DNA of 64,000 nt from Alsobacter soli. Its GTDB lineage: Bacteria > Pseudomonadota > Alphaproteobacteria > Rhizobiales > Beijerinckiaceae. The notes under the pieces were generated by a model. That model saw nothing but the letters and a program-made list of their open reading frames with translations. It searched no databases and had not been told where the DNA came from. A program made the translations under genes and the position numbers. Within the stretch, counting starts at the first letter, position 1. Each line of letters starts with the position of its first letter. The DNA lies in assembly GCF_003004785.1 (NCBI RefSeq), contig NZ_PVZS01000013.1, positions 79,506-143,505 of the forward strand. Direction: 5' to 3'. Shown piece by piece: positions 7,829 through 17,761 of the stretch.

Positions 7829-10794
7829 AGTCGCGTGAAGATGTCGCGCACCTTGTCCTGCGTGTCAGCCAAGTCGCGCTCGAGGATCTTGAAATCCGGC
7901 AGACCGACGATGGACGCCATGCGGCGCTTCAGGCCCTGGGAGGCGGTCTTGCCATCGAAGGCGCCGGCCACCGTCAGTCGCTGCCAGTGCAGCAGGTCGC
8001 GCATCATGGCGTAGGCCTCTCGCAGGAACTCGCCGTGTTCGGGAGCGAGGACGCCATGCTCCTGCGCCTCGCGCAGGATGTCGCCCGTCGAGGTCGTGAC
8101 GAGGCTGGGATGGGCGCGCCCGTGGACCAGCACCAGCGTCTGCGCAATGAACTCGATATCGAGCAGCCCGCCGCGGGCGAGCTTGAGATCCCATAGCTGA
8201 TCCTCGCCCTTCTCCCGGGCGATCAGGCGACGCATGTCCGCCGCCTCGCGCCGAACATGGTCCGGGTCTCGCTCGGCGGTGAGAATGCCGTGGATGGCGC
8301 CAGCCACCTCCTCCGCGAACAGGAGATCGCCGGCGACGGGCCGGGCGCGGGTGAGCGCCATCTTCTCCCAAACCTCAGCCTCCTCGTTCTGGTAGGCGAG
8401 GAAGCCCTTGTACTGCGTGGCCGCAGGGCCCTTGTTGCCAGAGGGCCTCAGGCGCATGTCGACGGAATACAGCACGCCCCTGCGCGTCGGGACGGTGAGC
8501 GCGCTGATGAGCCGCTGGGTCAGGCGCGTGTAGTACACGACGGCGTTCAGAGGGCGCGTGCCGTCGCTCTCGGCCGCGTCCTCGTCAAAGTCGTAAAGCA
8601 CCACGAGGTCGAGATCGGAGGTCGCCGTCATCTCGCGCGAGCCTAGCCGGCCCATGCCCACGACAGCCATGCGCCCGCCCGGAACCCTGCCGTGGTCGGC
8701 CTGGAAGCGACGCTCCACCTCGCGGAGGGCGACCTGGATGAGCGCGTCCGCCAGGGTGGCGTAGGCTGTTCCGATCCGCGACAGCGGCACGGCCTCCGAA
8801 ATGGCGCGCGAGCCGACAAGGAACATCTCGTGCTGGCCGACCTCGCGGATGCGGTCGAGAAAATCTTCCAGCAGTTCAGGCGCCCCGACCGCGCCCGAAA
8901 GGCGTGAGACGAGTTCCTCCACCCCCGCATAAGGCCTGTTCAGGGCCGGGTCGATGACGGCGTCCAGGAGATGCGGCCGCTGGGCCACAGTCTCGGCGAG
9001 CCGCGGAGCCGAGCCGAGCAGGTCGGCGAACAGCGCCAGGATGGAGCGGTGGTTCTTCAGGATGGAGAAGAGCTCGACAGCGGCAGGCATGCGGGCGAGC
9101 GCCCTATCGAGATTGGCGAGGGCGCCGTCGGGATCGGCGGTCGCCCCGAAGGCCGTCAGCAGCTGGGGAACGAGCTCTGTCAGGACCTCCCGGGCGCGCG
9201 GGCTCGTCACAGCCTGGCGCCGGCCGAAGTGCCAGCCGCGCACCGTCTCGGCAGCGAGCGCCGGGTCGGTGAAGCCCATGCGGCGCAGCGTCTCCAGGGT
9301 CTCCGGGTCGTCCGTCACGCCCGTGAAGACGAGGTTGCCCTCGCCGGCGGTGAGTTCGCCGCCTTCCTCGAACAGGCGCGCGTAGTGCCCTTCCACCTTG
9401 AGCGCCTGGGCCGTCAGCGCCTTGCCGAAGGAGGCCGCCGAGGCATAGCCGCAGAACTTGGCGAAGCGGGCGAGCTTGTCGTCTTCGTGCGGCAGCTGCT
9501 GCGTCTGTTCGTCGGCCTGCATCTGCAGCCGGTGCTCGATCGCGCGCAGGAATCGGTATGCTTCCGACAGCTCCTGTTCCGCCGTCGCGCTGATCCAGCC
9601 GTCCTGTCGCAGCGCCGTCAGCATCTCGAGCGTGCGCCGCCCCCGCAGCTGCGGCCTGCGGCCGCCGAACACGAGTTGCTGGGTCTGGACGAAGAATTCC
9701 ACCTCGCGGATGCCGCCGCGGCCCAGCTTAATGTTGTGCCCCGCGACCGCGATCACGTCGTGGCCGCGCACGGCGTGGATCTGGCGCTTCATGGCGTGGA
9801 TGTCCGCCACGGCGGCGAAGTCGAAGTACTTGCGCCAGATGAAGGGCGTCAGCTCCTTGAGGAAGGCCTCGCCGATGGGGATGTCCCCAGCCACCGCGCG
9901 CGCCTTGATGAGGGCGGCGCGTTCCCAGTTCTGGCCGACGCTCTCGTAGTAGGCGTAGGCCGACGGCAGGGGGATGGCGCTGGGCGTGGAGGCGGGATCC
10001 GGTCGAAGCCGCAGGTCGGTGCGGAACACGTAGCCATCCGCCGTGCGCTCCTGCAGCAGCTTCACGACCCCCTTCACCATCCGGACGAAGAAGGGCGTGG
10101 GCTCGACGTTTCCGGCGAGCGGCGCCTTGTCCGGATCGAAAAAGACGACGATGTCGATATCCGAAGAGTAGTTCAGCTCCCGGGCGCCGTGCTTGCCGAG
10201 CGCCAGAACCACCACGCCGCAGTCGGCGGCTGGGTCATTCGGGTCATTCGGCCTGAACTTCCCGGCCTCCGCCGCCTCGTTCAGCAGCCAGCGCACGCTG
10301 GTCGCGACGCAAGCGTCCGCGAAGTCGCTGAGGGTTTCGGTGACCTGCTCGACACCCCAGAGGCCGCCAAGGTCGGCAAGCGCCACGAGAAGCGCCACCT
10401 CCTGCTTGGCGGCTCGCAACCTGCGCATCAATTGCTGCTCGGCTTCCGCTTCCCGCCAGAGGCCGTTGACTCGCCGGACGAGGGCCGCCGCGTGCGCGTC
10501 CGGGTCGCAGGCCAGAAGGGACACAAGGCGGGCGGGGTCGCCCGAGACGAGACGCCACAAGTAGGGGGAGTGGTCGGCGATCCCCGCCAGCAGAGCTTGA
10601 ACCGACTCACTGGCCTGCACGAGCGGCTTCAGGCCCCCTCCCCCGCCAGGCTCATCGGCCCCGGCGAGGAACTCGGCCACTCGGTCGCGCGCGCTCCCGT
10701 GGTCGGCGAGCCGGGGCGCCGCCGTTAGCCGGTCGACAAGTCGCACGCCCGTGGGCGCTTTGTGGGGGGCAGGTTCGCCGGCGCCGGTGTCCAT
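7819..10794 (-). CDS. glnE: Bifunctional glutamine synthetase adenylyltransferase/deadenylase
   Basis: Adenylylates and de-adenylylates glutamine synthetase in response to PII, setting ammonium assimilation. The 991 residues fit alphaproteobacterial GlnE. Two nucleotidyltransferase cores are visible: the N-terminal deadenylase site SSDIDIVVFFD (about residue 215) and the C-terminal adenylyltransferase site TSDLDLVVLYDFD (about 725). GRGGIREVEFFVQ and RGGLLDIEFIAQ follow each core, as is typical. AGGAG lies six bases before the ATG. The start codon directly abuts the stop of the upstream kinase (TAGATG), so glnE is probably translated from the RR-HK transcript. Confidence 0.96.
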   Translation of the reverse strand: MDTGAGEPAPHKAPTGVRLVDRLTAAPRLADHGSARDRVAEFLAGADEPGGGGGLKPLVQASESVQALLAGIADHSPYLWRLVSGDPARLVSLLACDPDAHAAALVRRVNGLWREAEAEQQLMRRLRAAKQEVALLVALADLGGLWGVEQVTETLSDFADACVATSVRWLLNEAAEAGKFRPNDPNDPAADCGVVVLALGKHGARELNYSSDIDIVVFFDPDKAPLAGNVEPTPFFVRMVKGVVKLLQERTADGYVFRTDLRLRPDPASTPSAIPLPSAYAYYESVGQNWERAALIKARAVAGDIPIGEAFLKELTPFIWRKYFDFAAVADIHAMKRQIHAVRGHDVIAVAGHNIKLGRGGIREVEFFVQTQQLVFGGRRPQLRGRRTLEMLTALRQDGWISATAEQELSEAYRFLRAIEHRLQMQADEQTQQLPHEDDKLARFAKFCGYASAASFGKALTAQALKVEGHYARLFEEGGELTAGEGNLVFTGVTDDPETLETLRRMGFTDPALAAETVRGWHFGRRQAVTSPRAREVLTELVPQLLTAFGATADPDGALANLDRALARMPAAVELFSILKNHRSILALFADLLGSAPRLAETVAQRPHLLDAVIDPALNRPYAGVEELVSRLSGAVGAPELLEDFLDRIREVGQHEMFLVGSRAISEAVPLSRIGTAYATLADALIQVALREVERRFQADHGRVPGGRMAVVGMGRLGSREMTATSDLDLVVLYDFDEDAAESDGTRPLNAVVYYTRLTQRLISALTVPTRRGVLYSVDMRLRPSGNKGPAATQYKGFLAYQNEEAEVWEKMALTRARPVAGDLLFAEEVAGAIHGILTAERDPDHVRREAADMRRLIAREKGEDQLWDLKLARGGLLDIEFIAQTLVLVHGRAHPSLVTTSTGDILREAQEHGVLAPEHGEFLREAYAMMRDLLHWQRLTVAGAFDGKTASQGLKRRMASIVGLPDFKILERDLADTQDKVRDIFTRLVG

Positions 10795-12219
10795 CTACGC
10801 TCCTGCGGTCGCCGGAAGCGCGACCACGGCGCGCAACCCGGGCTCATTGTCCTCCAGGCGCAACGTCCCGCCATGGAGACGCGCCACCGCCGCCGCCAAG
10901 GATAGCCCAAGGCCGAAGCCCGGTCGCGTGCGGGCGCCCTCGAGCCTGACGAAGCGCTCCAGCACTCGGCTGCGATCCGCAGCCGGAATGCCTGGGCCGC
11001 GGTCCGCGACGGCGAGTTCCACGGTATCGCCGTGCTGCCCGGCCCTGACAAGCACCTCAGGCGAAGGCGACGGTACCTGCCCACCGTCGGTCGCCGCCAC
11101 GGCCTCCAGCGGCTTCGGCGCATACTTGATGGCGTTGTCCACCAGGTTGGCGAGCGCCTGCCCAATGAGCTCGCGCGAACCGCGGATGCGCAAGCCCGGC
11201 TCCACCTCCAGCCGCAGCGGAACTCCCGCTTCCTCGGCGACCGGCTCATACAGCTCCACGACATCGCGCGCCACCTCGGCCACGTCGAAACCAGCCATGT
11301 TGTCTCGCGCGTTCCCGGCCTCCGCGCGGGCGATCATCAGGAGCGCGTTGAAGACGCGGATCAGGTTATCCGCCTCCTCGATCGTGCCCTCCAGTGCGTT
11401 GCGATAGTCGTTGGGCGTCTCGGCGGTGCGCAGCGCCTCCTCAGCGCCGTTGCGCAGGCGCGTCAGCGGTGTCTTGAGGTCGTGGGCGATGTTGTCGGAG
11501 ACCTCCTTCATGCCGGACATCAACTCCTCGATGCGGTCCAGCATGGCGTTGAGGTTTACGGCGAGGCGGTCGAGCTCGTCGTTCGTGCCCGCGATGGCGA
11601 GGCGGCCGGAGAGGTCGCCCTTCATGATGCCGCGCGTGGCGTCCGTCATGGCGTCAATGCGGCCCAGAACGCGGCGTGTGACGAACCAGCCGCCCAGGAG
11701 CGCCAGGATCACCACCAGCGACAGCGACCAGCTGAAGGCGCGGCGGATGACCTGGCGCAGGCGGTCGGCTTCGGCGAGGTCGTGGCCGACCAGCAGGCGC
11801 ACGCCCTGGGGCAATTGATAGACGCGCACCAGGGCCATGTGGGCCTTCTGGTCGTCGTCGTTGTGGAAGTAGGAGATCGTGCGCTGGCCGGGGCGCTCCA
11901 GCAAATCCGATGGCAGGCGGCCGATATTGCCGGCGTATCTCTCGCCATTCGGTCCTGCGACGAGGTAGAGCGAGGCTCCGGGCTGGCGCGAACGCGACTC
12001 GATCACGTCCACGAGCCGGCGCAAGCCGCCGCCCATGTACTGCTCGGCGAGGCCCTGGGTCTCCGCCTCCACCACGGAGGCGACCTGGTCGGCGATGAGC
12101 CGACGGGCGTTGAAGGCGATGTAGCCGAGCAGGAAAAACGCGAAGAGCGTGAAAATCGCGAGGTAGGCCAGCGACAGCTTGAACGCCGTCGTACGGAAAA
12201 GCTTACCGAGCGCTGTCAC
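10795..12219 (-). CDS. Sensor histidine kinase paired with the 12203 regulator
   Basis: Inner-membrane kinase of 474 residues. A first membrane helix is at about 13-35 and a second at about 162-182, enclosing a periplasmic domain of about 125 residues. A HAMP linker follows (about 183-236), then HisKA with His246 in NIAHDLKTPLTRL, and a HATPase with ADRGPGIP and GFGLGLSLAAAVA. The start is GTG at 12219 and overlaps the end of the regulator gene by 17 bases, so the two are translationally coupled. The degP-RR-HK-glnE order is conserved in rhizobia. The signal sensed is unknown; adjacency to degP suggests envelope stress, which is inference. Confidence 0.9.
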   Translation of the reverse strand: MTALGKLFRTTAFKLSLAYLAIFTLFAFFLLGYIAFNARRLIADQVASVVEAETQGLAEQYMGGGLRRLVDVIESRSRQPGASLYLVAGPNGERYAGNIGRLPSDLLERPGQRTISYFHNDDDQKAHMALVRVYQLPQGVRLLVGHDLAEADRLRQVIRRAFSWSLSLVVILALLGGWFVTRRVLGRIDAMTDATRGIMKGDLSGRLAIAGTNDELDRLAVNLNAMLDRIEELMSGMKEVSDNIAHDLKTPLTRLRNGAEEALRTAETPNDYRNALEGTIEEADNLIRVFNALLMIARAEAGNARDNMAGFDVAEVARDVVELYEPVAEEAGVPLRLEVEPGLRIRGSRELIGQALANLVDNAIKYAPKPLEAVAATDGGQVPSPSPEVLVRAGQHGDTVELAVADRGPGIPAADRSRVLERFVRLEGARTRPGFGLGLSLAAAVARLHGGTLRLEDNEPGLRAVVALPATAGA

Positions 12220-12892
12220 GGACCACGTATCCGGCGCCGCGGACGGTGTGGATCAGGGGCCGGTCGAAACCCCTGTCCACCTTCCCGCGCAGGCGCGACA
12301 GGTGCACGTCGATGACGTTGGTTTGCGGGTCGAAGTGGTAGTCCCATACATTCTCGAGCAGCATCGTGCGCGTCACCACCTGCCCGGCGTGCTTCATCAG
12401 GTATTCGAGGAGGCGGAACTCGCGCGGCTGAAGTTCGATCGGCTTGCCGGCGCGAGCCACCGTGTGGGACAGGCGGTCGAGCTCCAGGTCGGCGACGCGG
12501 TAGCGGGTCTCCTCCACCGGGCCGGTGCGGCGGCGGCGCGCGAGCACCTCGGCGCGGGCCAGGAGTTCGGAAAAGGCGTAGGGCTTGGGCAGGTAGTCGT
12601 CGCCGCCGGCGCGCAGGCCCTTCACGCGGTCATCCACCTGGCCGAGGGCCGACAGGATCAGGACAGGCGTCTCGACCTTCTGCTCGCGCAACCCGTGAAT
12701 GAGCGACAGGCCGTCGAGCTTGGGCAGCATGCGGTCGATGATGAGGACGTCGTAGTCGCCCTCGCGGGCCAGGGCGTAGCCGTCGAGGCCGTCGGCGGCG
12801 TGGTCGGCCACGTGCCCGGCCTCCTTGAAGGCCTTCACCAGGTAGGCCGCGGAGTCCGTGTCGTCCTCGACGATGAGAAGCTTCATGTCCAT
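12203..12892 (-). CDS. OmpR-family response regulator
   Basis: DNA-binding regulator of 229 residues. The receiver domain spans residues 1-115 with acidic residues Asp10/Asp11 and phospho-acceptor Asp53 (LIIDRMLPKLDG). The C-terminal winged helix (about 130-229) contains LQPREFRLLEYLMKHAG and the recognition segment TNVIDVHLSRLRGKV. A longer open frame exists, but GGAGG six bases before the ATG at 12892 and the standard receiver start (MKLLIVEDD) fix the start here. It is the first gene of an RR-HK-glnE unit and lies downstream of the degP terminator. Confidence 0.93.
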   Translation of the reverse strand: MDMKLLIVEDDTDSAAYLVKAFKEAGHVADHAADGLDGYALAREGDYDVLIIDRMLPKLDGLSLIHGLREQKVETPVLILSALGQVDDRVKGLRAGGDDYLPKPYAFSELLARAEVLARRRRTGPVEETRYRVADLELDRLSHTVARAGKPIELQPREFRLLEYLMKHAGQVVTRTMLLENVWDYHFDPQTNVIDVHLSRLRGKVDRGFDRPLIHTVRGAGYVVRDSAR

Positions 12893-12950
12893 GGCATACC
12901 TCCAAGACGCGCGCCTGTTGAGGGGGCTCGGACATCCGGAGCGGCTTGCG

Positions 12951-12999
12951 CAGAAGAAAAAAAGCAAGCAGGCCGGAAGAGGCTGGGCTTCCGGCCTGC
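12951..12999 (-). terminator. Rho-independent terminator downstream of degP
   Basis: Reading the minus strand, a 12-bp perfect stem (GCAGGCCGGAAG with CTTCCGGCCTGC) and an 8-base loop are followed by a T-rich run (TTGCTTTTTTTC). It ends the ccm-degP direction of transcription and separates it from the regulator gene. Confidence 0.85.
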
Positions 13000-13125
13000 C
13001 TGACGCTCCCGCCGCGCCGGTTGGGACGGGGGCGGCGGGAGGCGGCGACGCGCTGGGGCATGCGCGCGTCAGCCGCTGGAGCGGAGCTGGCGGAGAGGGG
13101 GCGGTCCCCGCCGGCTCCGGCAGGC

Positions 13126-14691
13126 TTAGCCGCGGTCCTTCTTGGGGAAGGCGAGCGCGACGAAGCGGCTGTCCTTGCCGGTCTTGAGCCGAAGCAGCAC
13201 GGCCTTCTTGCCGCCCTTGCGAGCGTCGGCGAGGGCCTGCTTCACCTCGGAGGGGCTGGACACGGCGTGGCCGGCCACCTCCAGGATGACGTCGCCCTGC
13301 TTCACGCCCTGCTGGGCGCCGGGGCCCTCCGGGTCGACCTGGGTCACCACGACCCCCTGCGAGCCCGCGCCATCCACCGAACTGGCCGGAGCCAGCGCCA
13401 GGCCGAAGCCGCCGGCCGGGGCCGCGTTCTCGTCCTGCGCGTCCGCCCGGGCCGTCTTGTCGTTGGGCAGCGCGGCGAGCTTGAGGGTGACCGTCTGCTC
13501 GCGGCCGTCGCGGATGTAGGTGATCTCGGCCTTGTCGCCCGGCTTCATGGAGCCGATGCGACGAGACAGCTCCTTCGGACCCGCGACCTTGTCGCCGTCC
13601 ACGGACACGATCACGTCGCCGGCCTTGATGCCGGCGTCAGAGGCCGGACCGGGTTGGGCCTCGGCCACCAGGGCGCCCTTGGCGTCCTTCAGGCCCAGGC
13701 TGTCGGCGATCTCGCTCGTCACCGGCTGGATCTGCACGCCGATGAAGCCGCGGGCGACGGAGCCCGTGTCCTTCAGCGACTCGACCACGTTGGCCGCCAC
13801 CTCGGTCGGGATCGCGAAGGCGATGCCGACGTTGCCGCCGGACGGCGAGTAGATGGCCGTGTTCACGCCCACGACCTCGCCGTTCATGTCGAAGGTCGGA
13901 CCGCCCGAGTTGCCGCGGTTCACGGCTGCGTCGATCTGCAGGTAGTCGTCATAGGGTCCGGAGCCGATGTCGCGACCGCGGGCCGAAACGATGCCGGCCG
14001 TCACCGTGCCGCCGAGGCCGAACGGGTTGCCTACCGCGATCACCCAGTCGCCGACGCGGGGCTGCGCCTTGGCGAACTTGACGAAGGGGTATGTCCCGGG
14101 CTGCTTCACCTTAAGCAGCGCGAGGTCGGTCTTGGGGTCCGTGCCGATCACTTTGGCGTCGAGCGTCTTGCCGTCGTCCATGGTCACCTGGACCTCGACG
14201 CCGTGCTCGACCACGTGGTTGTTGGTGACGATGTAGCCGTCCGGCGAGATGAAGAAGCCCGAGCCCTGGGCCTGCGAGTACTGGTGTCCGCGCGGGCGCA
14301 TCTGGCCGTGCGGCATGCCGCCCCCATTGGGCTCGCCAAACTGGCGGAAGAAGTCGCGCAGGCCGGGCGGCAGGTTCGGCGGGAGGCCGTTGTCCTCGCC
14401 GTCGCCGTTGGCGATATCACCGCCACGCACCGCGGCGCTCTCGACCTTCACCTTCACGGAGACGACGGCGGGCTTCACCCGGTCGACGGCGTTGGCGAAG
14501 GAAGGCGGGCCGCCGAGCGACTGGCCGCCCTGCGGCTGCGCGCTCTGGGCGTTGGCGATGGCGACGGGGAAATCGGAATAGTGTGTCACGCCCGCGCCGA
14601 CGACCGCGATCGCGCAAGCCCCGGCCAGCAGGCCGGCGCGGACCGACAGGCGGCGCCTGGGGGTGTTCGTCGGGGAAGTCTCTTGGGTCAT
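13126..14691 (-). CDS. degP: Periplasmic serine endoprotease DegP/HtrA
   Basis: Degrades or refolds misfolded envelope proteins. The protein has 521 residues. An N-terminal membrane or signal segment (about 18-36, RAGLLAGACAIAVVGAG) is followed by the trypsin-like domain with triad His159 (TNNHVVEHG), Asp189 (DLALLKV) and Ser262 (NRGNSGGPTFD). Two PDZ domains follow at about 300-400 and 430-515. The start at 14691 has GAGGAG six bases upstream; a longer frame to 14724 lacks this. It lies 121 bp after ccmH, read in the same direction, and is followed by a strong terminator. Confidence 0.95.
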   Translation of the reverse strand: MTQETSPTNTPRRRLSVRAGLLAGACAIAVVGAGVTHYSDFPVAIANAQSAQPQGGQSLGGPPSFANAVDRVKPAVVSVKVKVESAAVRGGDIANGDGEDNGLPPNLPPGLRDFFRQFGEPNGGGMPHGQMRPRGHQYSQAQGSGFFISPDGYIVTNNHVVEHGVEVQVTMDDGKTLDAKVIGTDPKTDLALLKVKQPGTYPFVKFAKAQPRVGDWVIAVGNPFGLGGTVTAGIVSARGRDIGSGPYDDYLQIDAAVNRGNSGGPTFDMNGEVVGVNTAIYSPSGGNVGIAFAIPTEVAANVVESLKDTGSVARGFIGVQIQPVTSEIADSLGLKDAKGALVAEAQPGPASDAGIKAGDVIVSVDGDKVAGPKELSRRIGSMKPGDKAEITYIRDGREQTVTLKLAALPNDKTARADAQDENAAPAGGFGLALAPASSVDGAGSQGVVVTQVDPEGPGAQQGVKQGDVILEVAGHAVSSPSEVKQALADARKGGKKAVLLRLKTGKDSRFVALAFPKKDRG

Positions 14692-14812
14692 CGTTTGCTC
14701 CTCGGGCCTGGGTTTCGGGGGCATCCCCGGGGGCCTGTGGAGCAGAAGATGGGGCGCAGCGGCTTACGGCGCCCTCGCGGGATCATGAAACTTTGGAAAG
14801 GTGCGGTAACGG

Positions 14813-15277
14813 TCAGCCGACCTGATCCAGCCGGTCCAAGGCCACGCGCTCTTCGTCCGTCAGCGGGCTCACAGGCGTCGGGCTCGTGCGCCGCTTCGCG
14901 TTCGCCCAGACGATGCCAATGCCGGCCAGCAGCACCAGGAACGGCCCTGCCCAGAGCAGCACGGTGTGGGGCGTGAAGGTCGGCTTCAACAGCACGAACT
15001 CGCCGTAGCGGTCCACGAGGAAGGTGCGGATCTGCGTCTCGTTCTCGCCGGCCTTGAGCTTCTCGCGAACGATCAGCCGCAGGTCGCGCGCGAGCGGGGC
15101 GTCGCTATCGTCGATCGACTGGTTCTGGCACACGAGGCACCGCAACTCGGAGGACAGCGCGCGGGCGCGGGCCTCGAGCTTCGGGTCGGAGAGGACCTCG
15201 TCCGGGTTCACCGCGAAGGCGGGCGTTGAACCGAGAAGAGCCAGCGCGGCCAGGGCGAGGAGGAGCCAGCGGCGCAT
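14813..15277 (-). CDS. ccmH: Cytochrome c maturation thiol-disulfide protein CcmH (CycL)
   Basis: Periplasm-facing membrane protein that keeps apocytochrome c cysteines reduced and works with CcmF in haem ligation. It has 154 residues: a signal peptide (about 1-22, ending PAFA), the redox motif LRCLVCQNQSIDDS with Cys47 and Cys50, and one membrane helix (about 98-118, VLLWAGPFLVLLAGIGIVW). The start lies two bases after the ccmF stop, which indicates coupling. This is the last ccm gene of the operon; ccmA-D and ccmG are not in the window. Confidence 0.95.
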   Translation of the reverse strand: MRRWLLLALAALALLGSTPAFAVNPDEVLSDPKLEARARALSSELRCLVCQNQSIDDSDAPLARDLRLIVREKLKAGENETQIRTFLVDRYGEFVLLKPTFTPHTVLLWAGPFLVLLAGIGIVWANAKRRTSPTPVSPLTDEERVALDRLDQVG

Positions 15278-15279
15278 GG

Positions 15280-17256
15280 TCACTCCGCCGGAACTGCGGC
15301 CGGGGCCGCACGGCGGACCGGCGCGCCGACCCGGGCGCGGCGATCGCTGAGCGACAGCACGCCGCCGGCGGCCATCACCACTGCGCCCAGCCAGATGAAG
15401 AGCACCCACGGCTTCCAGTAGAGCCGCACGCCGACGCTCCCGCCGGCCTCGATCTCGGCCACGCTGGCGTAGACCTGCCCCAACCCCACCGTCAGCAGCC
15501 CGGCCTCGGAGGTGGGCATCGAGCGACCGGTGAAGGTGCGCTTGCCTGGTTCGACGCGGCCGACGAGGCGGTCACCGTCCCGAATGGCCAGGAGGGCCGC
15601 GGTCTCGCGGTAGTCGGGCCCATTGCGCGGCACGACGGCTTCCAGCGTCACCTGGTAGGGGCCGAGGTCCAGGCTTTCTCCCGCCTTCATGGTCGCAAGG
15701 CGCTCGACGCCCCAGGCCGTTGCGGCGATGCCGATCACGGTGACGCCGAGCCCCGCATGGGCCAGCGCCGTGCCCCAGGCCGAGCGCGGCAGGCCGGCGG
15801 CGCGGCGCAGCACCACCGCGAGCGAGGCGCCTGCGCGGTGCGAGCGGTTGAAGATCTCGGACGCGGAGCCGAGGATCAGCCACAGGCCGAGGCCGATGCC
15901 GAGCGGCGCCGCGACCGGCCCTCGCCGCGTTACGGCAAATACGACGATCGCGCCGGCGAGGGCCAAGGCGAAGGCCGCAGCGAGGCGCTGGGCCACGCCG
16001 AGGAGGTCGCCACGCTTCCACGCCAGCGACTGGCCCACCGGGACCAGCAACAGCAGCGGAACGGTCAGCGGCAGGAAGGTCGCTTCAAAGAACGGGGCGC
16101 CGACCGAGATCTTGCCGCCCGTGAGCGCCTCAAGGCCGAGCGGGTACAGGGTGCCGATGAACACGGCCGCGCAGGCGGCGGACAGGAACAGGTTGTTCAG
16201 GACCAGCGCGCCTTCGCGCGAGATCGGCGCGAAGAGGCCGCCCTGGCGCAGCACAGGCGCGCGCCAGGCGAACAGGGTCAGGCCGCCGCCGATGAAGAAG
16301 ATCAGGATGCCGAGAATGAACACGCCGCGAGTCGGGTCGCTCGCAAACGAATGCACGGAGGTCAGAACGCCCGAGCGCACCAGGAAGGTGCCGATCAGCG
16401 ACAGCGAGAAAGCCAGGATGGACAGCAGGATGGTCCAGACCTTCAGGGCGTCGCGCTTTTCCATCACCACGATGGAGTGGATGAGGGCCGTGCCGGCGAG
16501 CCAGGGCATCAGGGAAGCGTTCTCGACCGGGTCCCAGAACCACCAGCCGCCCCAGCCGAGCTCGTAGTAGGCCCAGTACGAGCCCATCGCGATGCCGAGC
16601 GTCAGGAAGGCCCAGGCTAGCAGCGTCCAGGGCCGCACGAAGCGGGCCCACACGGCGTCGATGCGCCCTTCCAGCAGCGCGCCGACCGCGAAGGAGAAGG
16701 CCACCGAGAAGCCGACATAGCCCAGGTAGAGCAGCGGCGGATGGATCGCCAGGCCGGGGTCCTGCAGGATCGGGTTCAGCCCCTCCCCCTCGAAGGGCGC
16801 CGGCATGACGCGGGCGAAGGGATTGGAGGTGAGCAGGATGAACAGGAAGAAGGCGGCCGCGATCGCGCCCTGCACGGAAAGCACATAGGCGAGCAAGCGC
16901 TGGGGCATGTGCGCGCCGCGCCAGGCTACCAGGCCGGCGAACAGGGCGAGGATGGTCACCCAGAGCAGCATCGATCCTTCGTGGTTCGACCACACGCCGG
17001 AGATCTTGTAGGCGAGCGGCTTCGACGAATGCGAGTTCTGGACGACGTTGAGGACGGAGAAGTCCGAATCCACATAGGCGATCGTCAGCGCCAGGAAGGC
17101 GAGCGCGGCGAAACCCAGCATGGCGAAGGCGGCCGGGCGGGCCACGCCCATGAGGGCCGAGTCACGAGTATGCGCGCCCCAGGCGGGGATGAAGGTCAGC
17201 ACCAGCGAGAGCGCCAGGGCGAGCACGAGGGCGTAGTGGCCGACTTCGACGACCAT
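15280..17256 (-). CDS. ccmF: Haem lyase subunit CcmF (CycK)
   Basis: Polytopic inner-membrane protein that attaches haem from holo-CcmE to apocytochrome c. The 658 residues match CcmF (about 650). The tryptophan-rich haem-handling motif is WGGWWFWDPVENAS at about residue 234. Conserved periplasmic histidine context is visible in SNHEGSMLLWV and HPPLLYLGYVGFSV. Many hydrophobic segments are present. The start at 17256 is four bases after the ccmE stop; a longer frame would overlap ccmE. Confidence 0.96.
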   Translation of the reverse strand: MVVEVGHYALVLALALSLVLTFIPAWGAHTRDSALMGVARPAAFAMLGFAALAFLALTIAYVDSDFSVLNVVQNSHSSKPLAYKISGVWSNHEGSMLLWVTILALFAGLVAWRGAHMPQRLLAYVLSVQGAIAAAFFLFILLTSNPFARVMPAPFEGEGLNPILQDPGLAIHPPLLYLGYVGFSVAFSFAVGALLEGRIDAVWARFVRPWTLLAWAFLTLGIAMGSYWAYYELGWGGWWFWDPVENASLMPWLAGTALIHSIVVMEKRDALKVWTILLSILAFSLSLIGTFLVRSGVLTSVHSFASDPTRGVFILGILIFFIGGGLTLFAWRAPVLRQGGLFAPISREGALVLNNLFLSAACAAVFIGTLYPLGLEALTGGKISVGAPFFEATFLPLTVPLLLLVPVGQSLAWKRGDLLGVAQRLAAAFALALAGAIVVFAVTRRGPVAAPLGIGLGLWLILGSASEIFNRSHRAGASLAVVLRRAAGLPRSAWGTALAHAGLGVTVIGIAATAWGVERLATMKAGESLDLGPYQVTLEAVVPRNGPDYRETAALLAIRDGDRLVGRVEPGKRTFTGRSMPTSEAGLLTVGLGQVYASVAEIEAGGSVGVRLYWKPWVLFIWLGAVVMAAGGVLSLSDRRARVGAPVRRAAPAAVPAE

Positions 17257-17260
17257 GGCG

Positions 17261-17755
17261 TCAGGCCCCCGGCTTCGCGGCTGCGGGCGCCGCATTCGGC
17301 GCGGCCTCCTTGGCCTTGTCGCCCGTGTGCTGCCACATGCCCTGCTGCTTGAGCGCCTCGGCTACTTCCTTGGGCATGTACTTCTCGTCGTGCTTGGCGA
17401 GCACGCTGTCGGCCTTGAACTCGCCGGAGGGTTGCAGGGCGCCGTCGGCCACCACGCCCTGCCCTTCCCTGAACAGGTCAGGGAGCAGGCCCTGGTAAGT
17501 CACCGGCACGGAACGGTTCGTGTCCGTCACCTCGAAGTGGACCGTCTGGTTAGGGCCGCGTTGCAGCGTTCCCTCCTTCACAAGGCCGCCAATGCGCAGG
17601 CGCATGCCGGGCTTGAACCCCTCTTCCGCCAACTCCGTCGGCGTCTTGAAGAAGGTGATCGTCTTCGTGAGATTGTACAGGATCAGCCCTGCCGCGACAG
17701 CGAGCACGGCAAGCGCGGATCCGATGAGGGTCAGGCGGCGCTGCTTCCGGGTCAT
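17261..17755 (-). CDS. ccmE: Haem chaperone CcmE (CycJ)
   Basis: Periplasmic haem chaperone anchored by one N-terminal helix (about 8-28). It binds haem covalently through His122 in the signature [11 protein letters not shown], with Tyr126 alongside. The 164 residues include the OB-fold core ([32 protein letters not shown]) and a variable Ala/Pro-rich tail. It lies six bases after ccmI and four before ccmF, in the middle of a tight operon. Confidence 0.96.
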   Translation of the reverse strand: MTRKQRRLTLIGSALAVLAVAAGLILYNLTKTITFFKTPTELAEEGFKPGMRLRIGGLVKEGTLQRGPNQTVHFEVTDTNRSVPVTYQGLLPDLFREGQGVVADGALQPSGEFKADSVLAKHDEKYMPKEVAEALKQQGMWQHTGDKAKEAAPNAAPAAAKPGA

Positions 17756-17761
17756 GGGGGA

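Noticed and set aside
8971..10728. 585-codon plus-strand open frame opposite glnE
   Set aside because: Shadow of glnE; no recognisable protein features.
12946..14976. 676-codon plus-strand open frame across degP and the ccmH end
   Set aside because: Shadow frame; it also crosses the degP terminator and gene boundaries.
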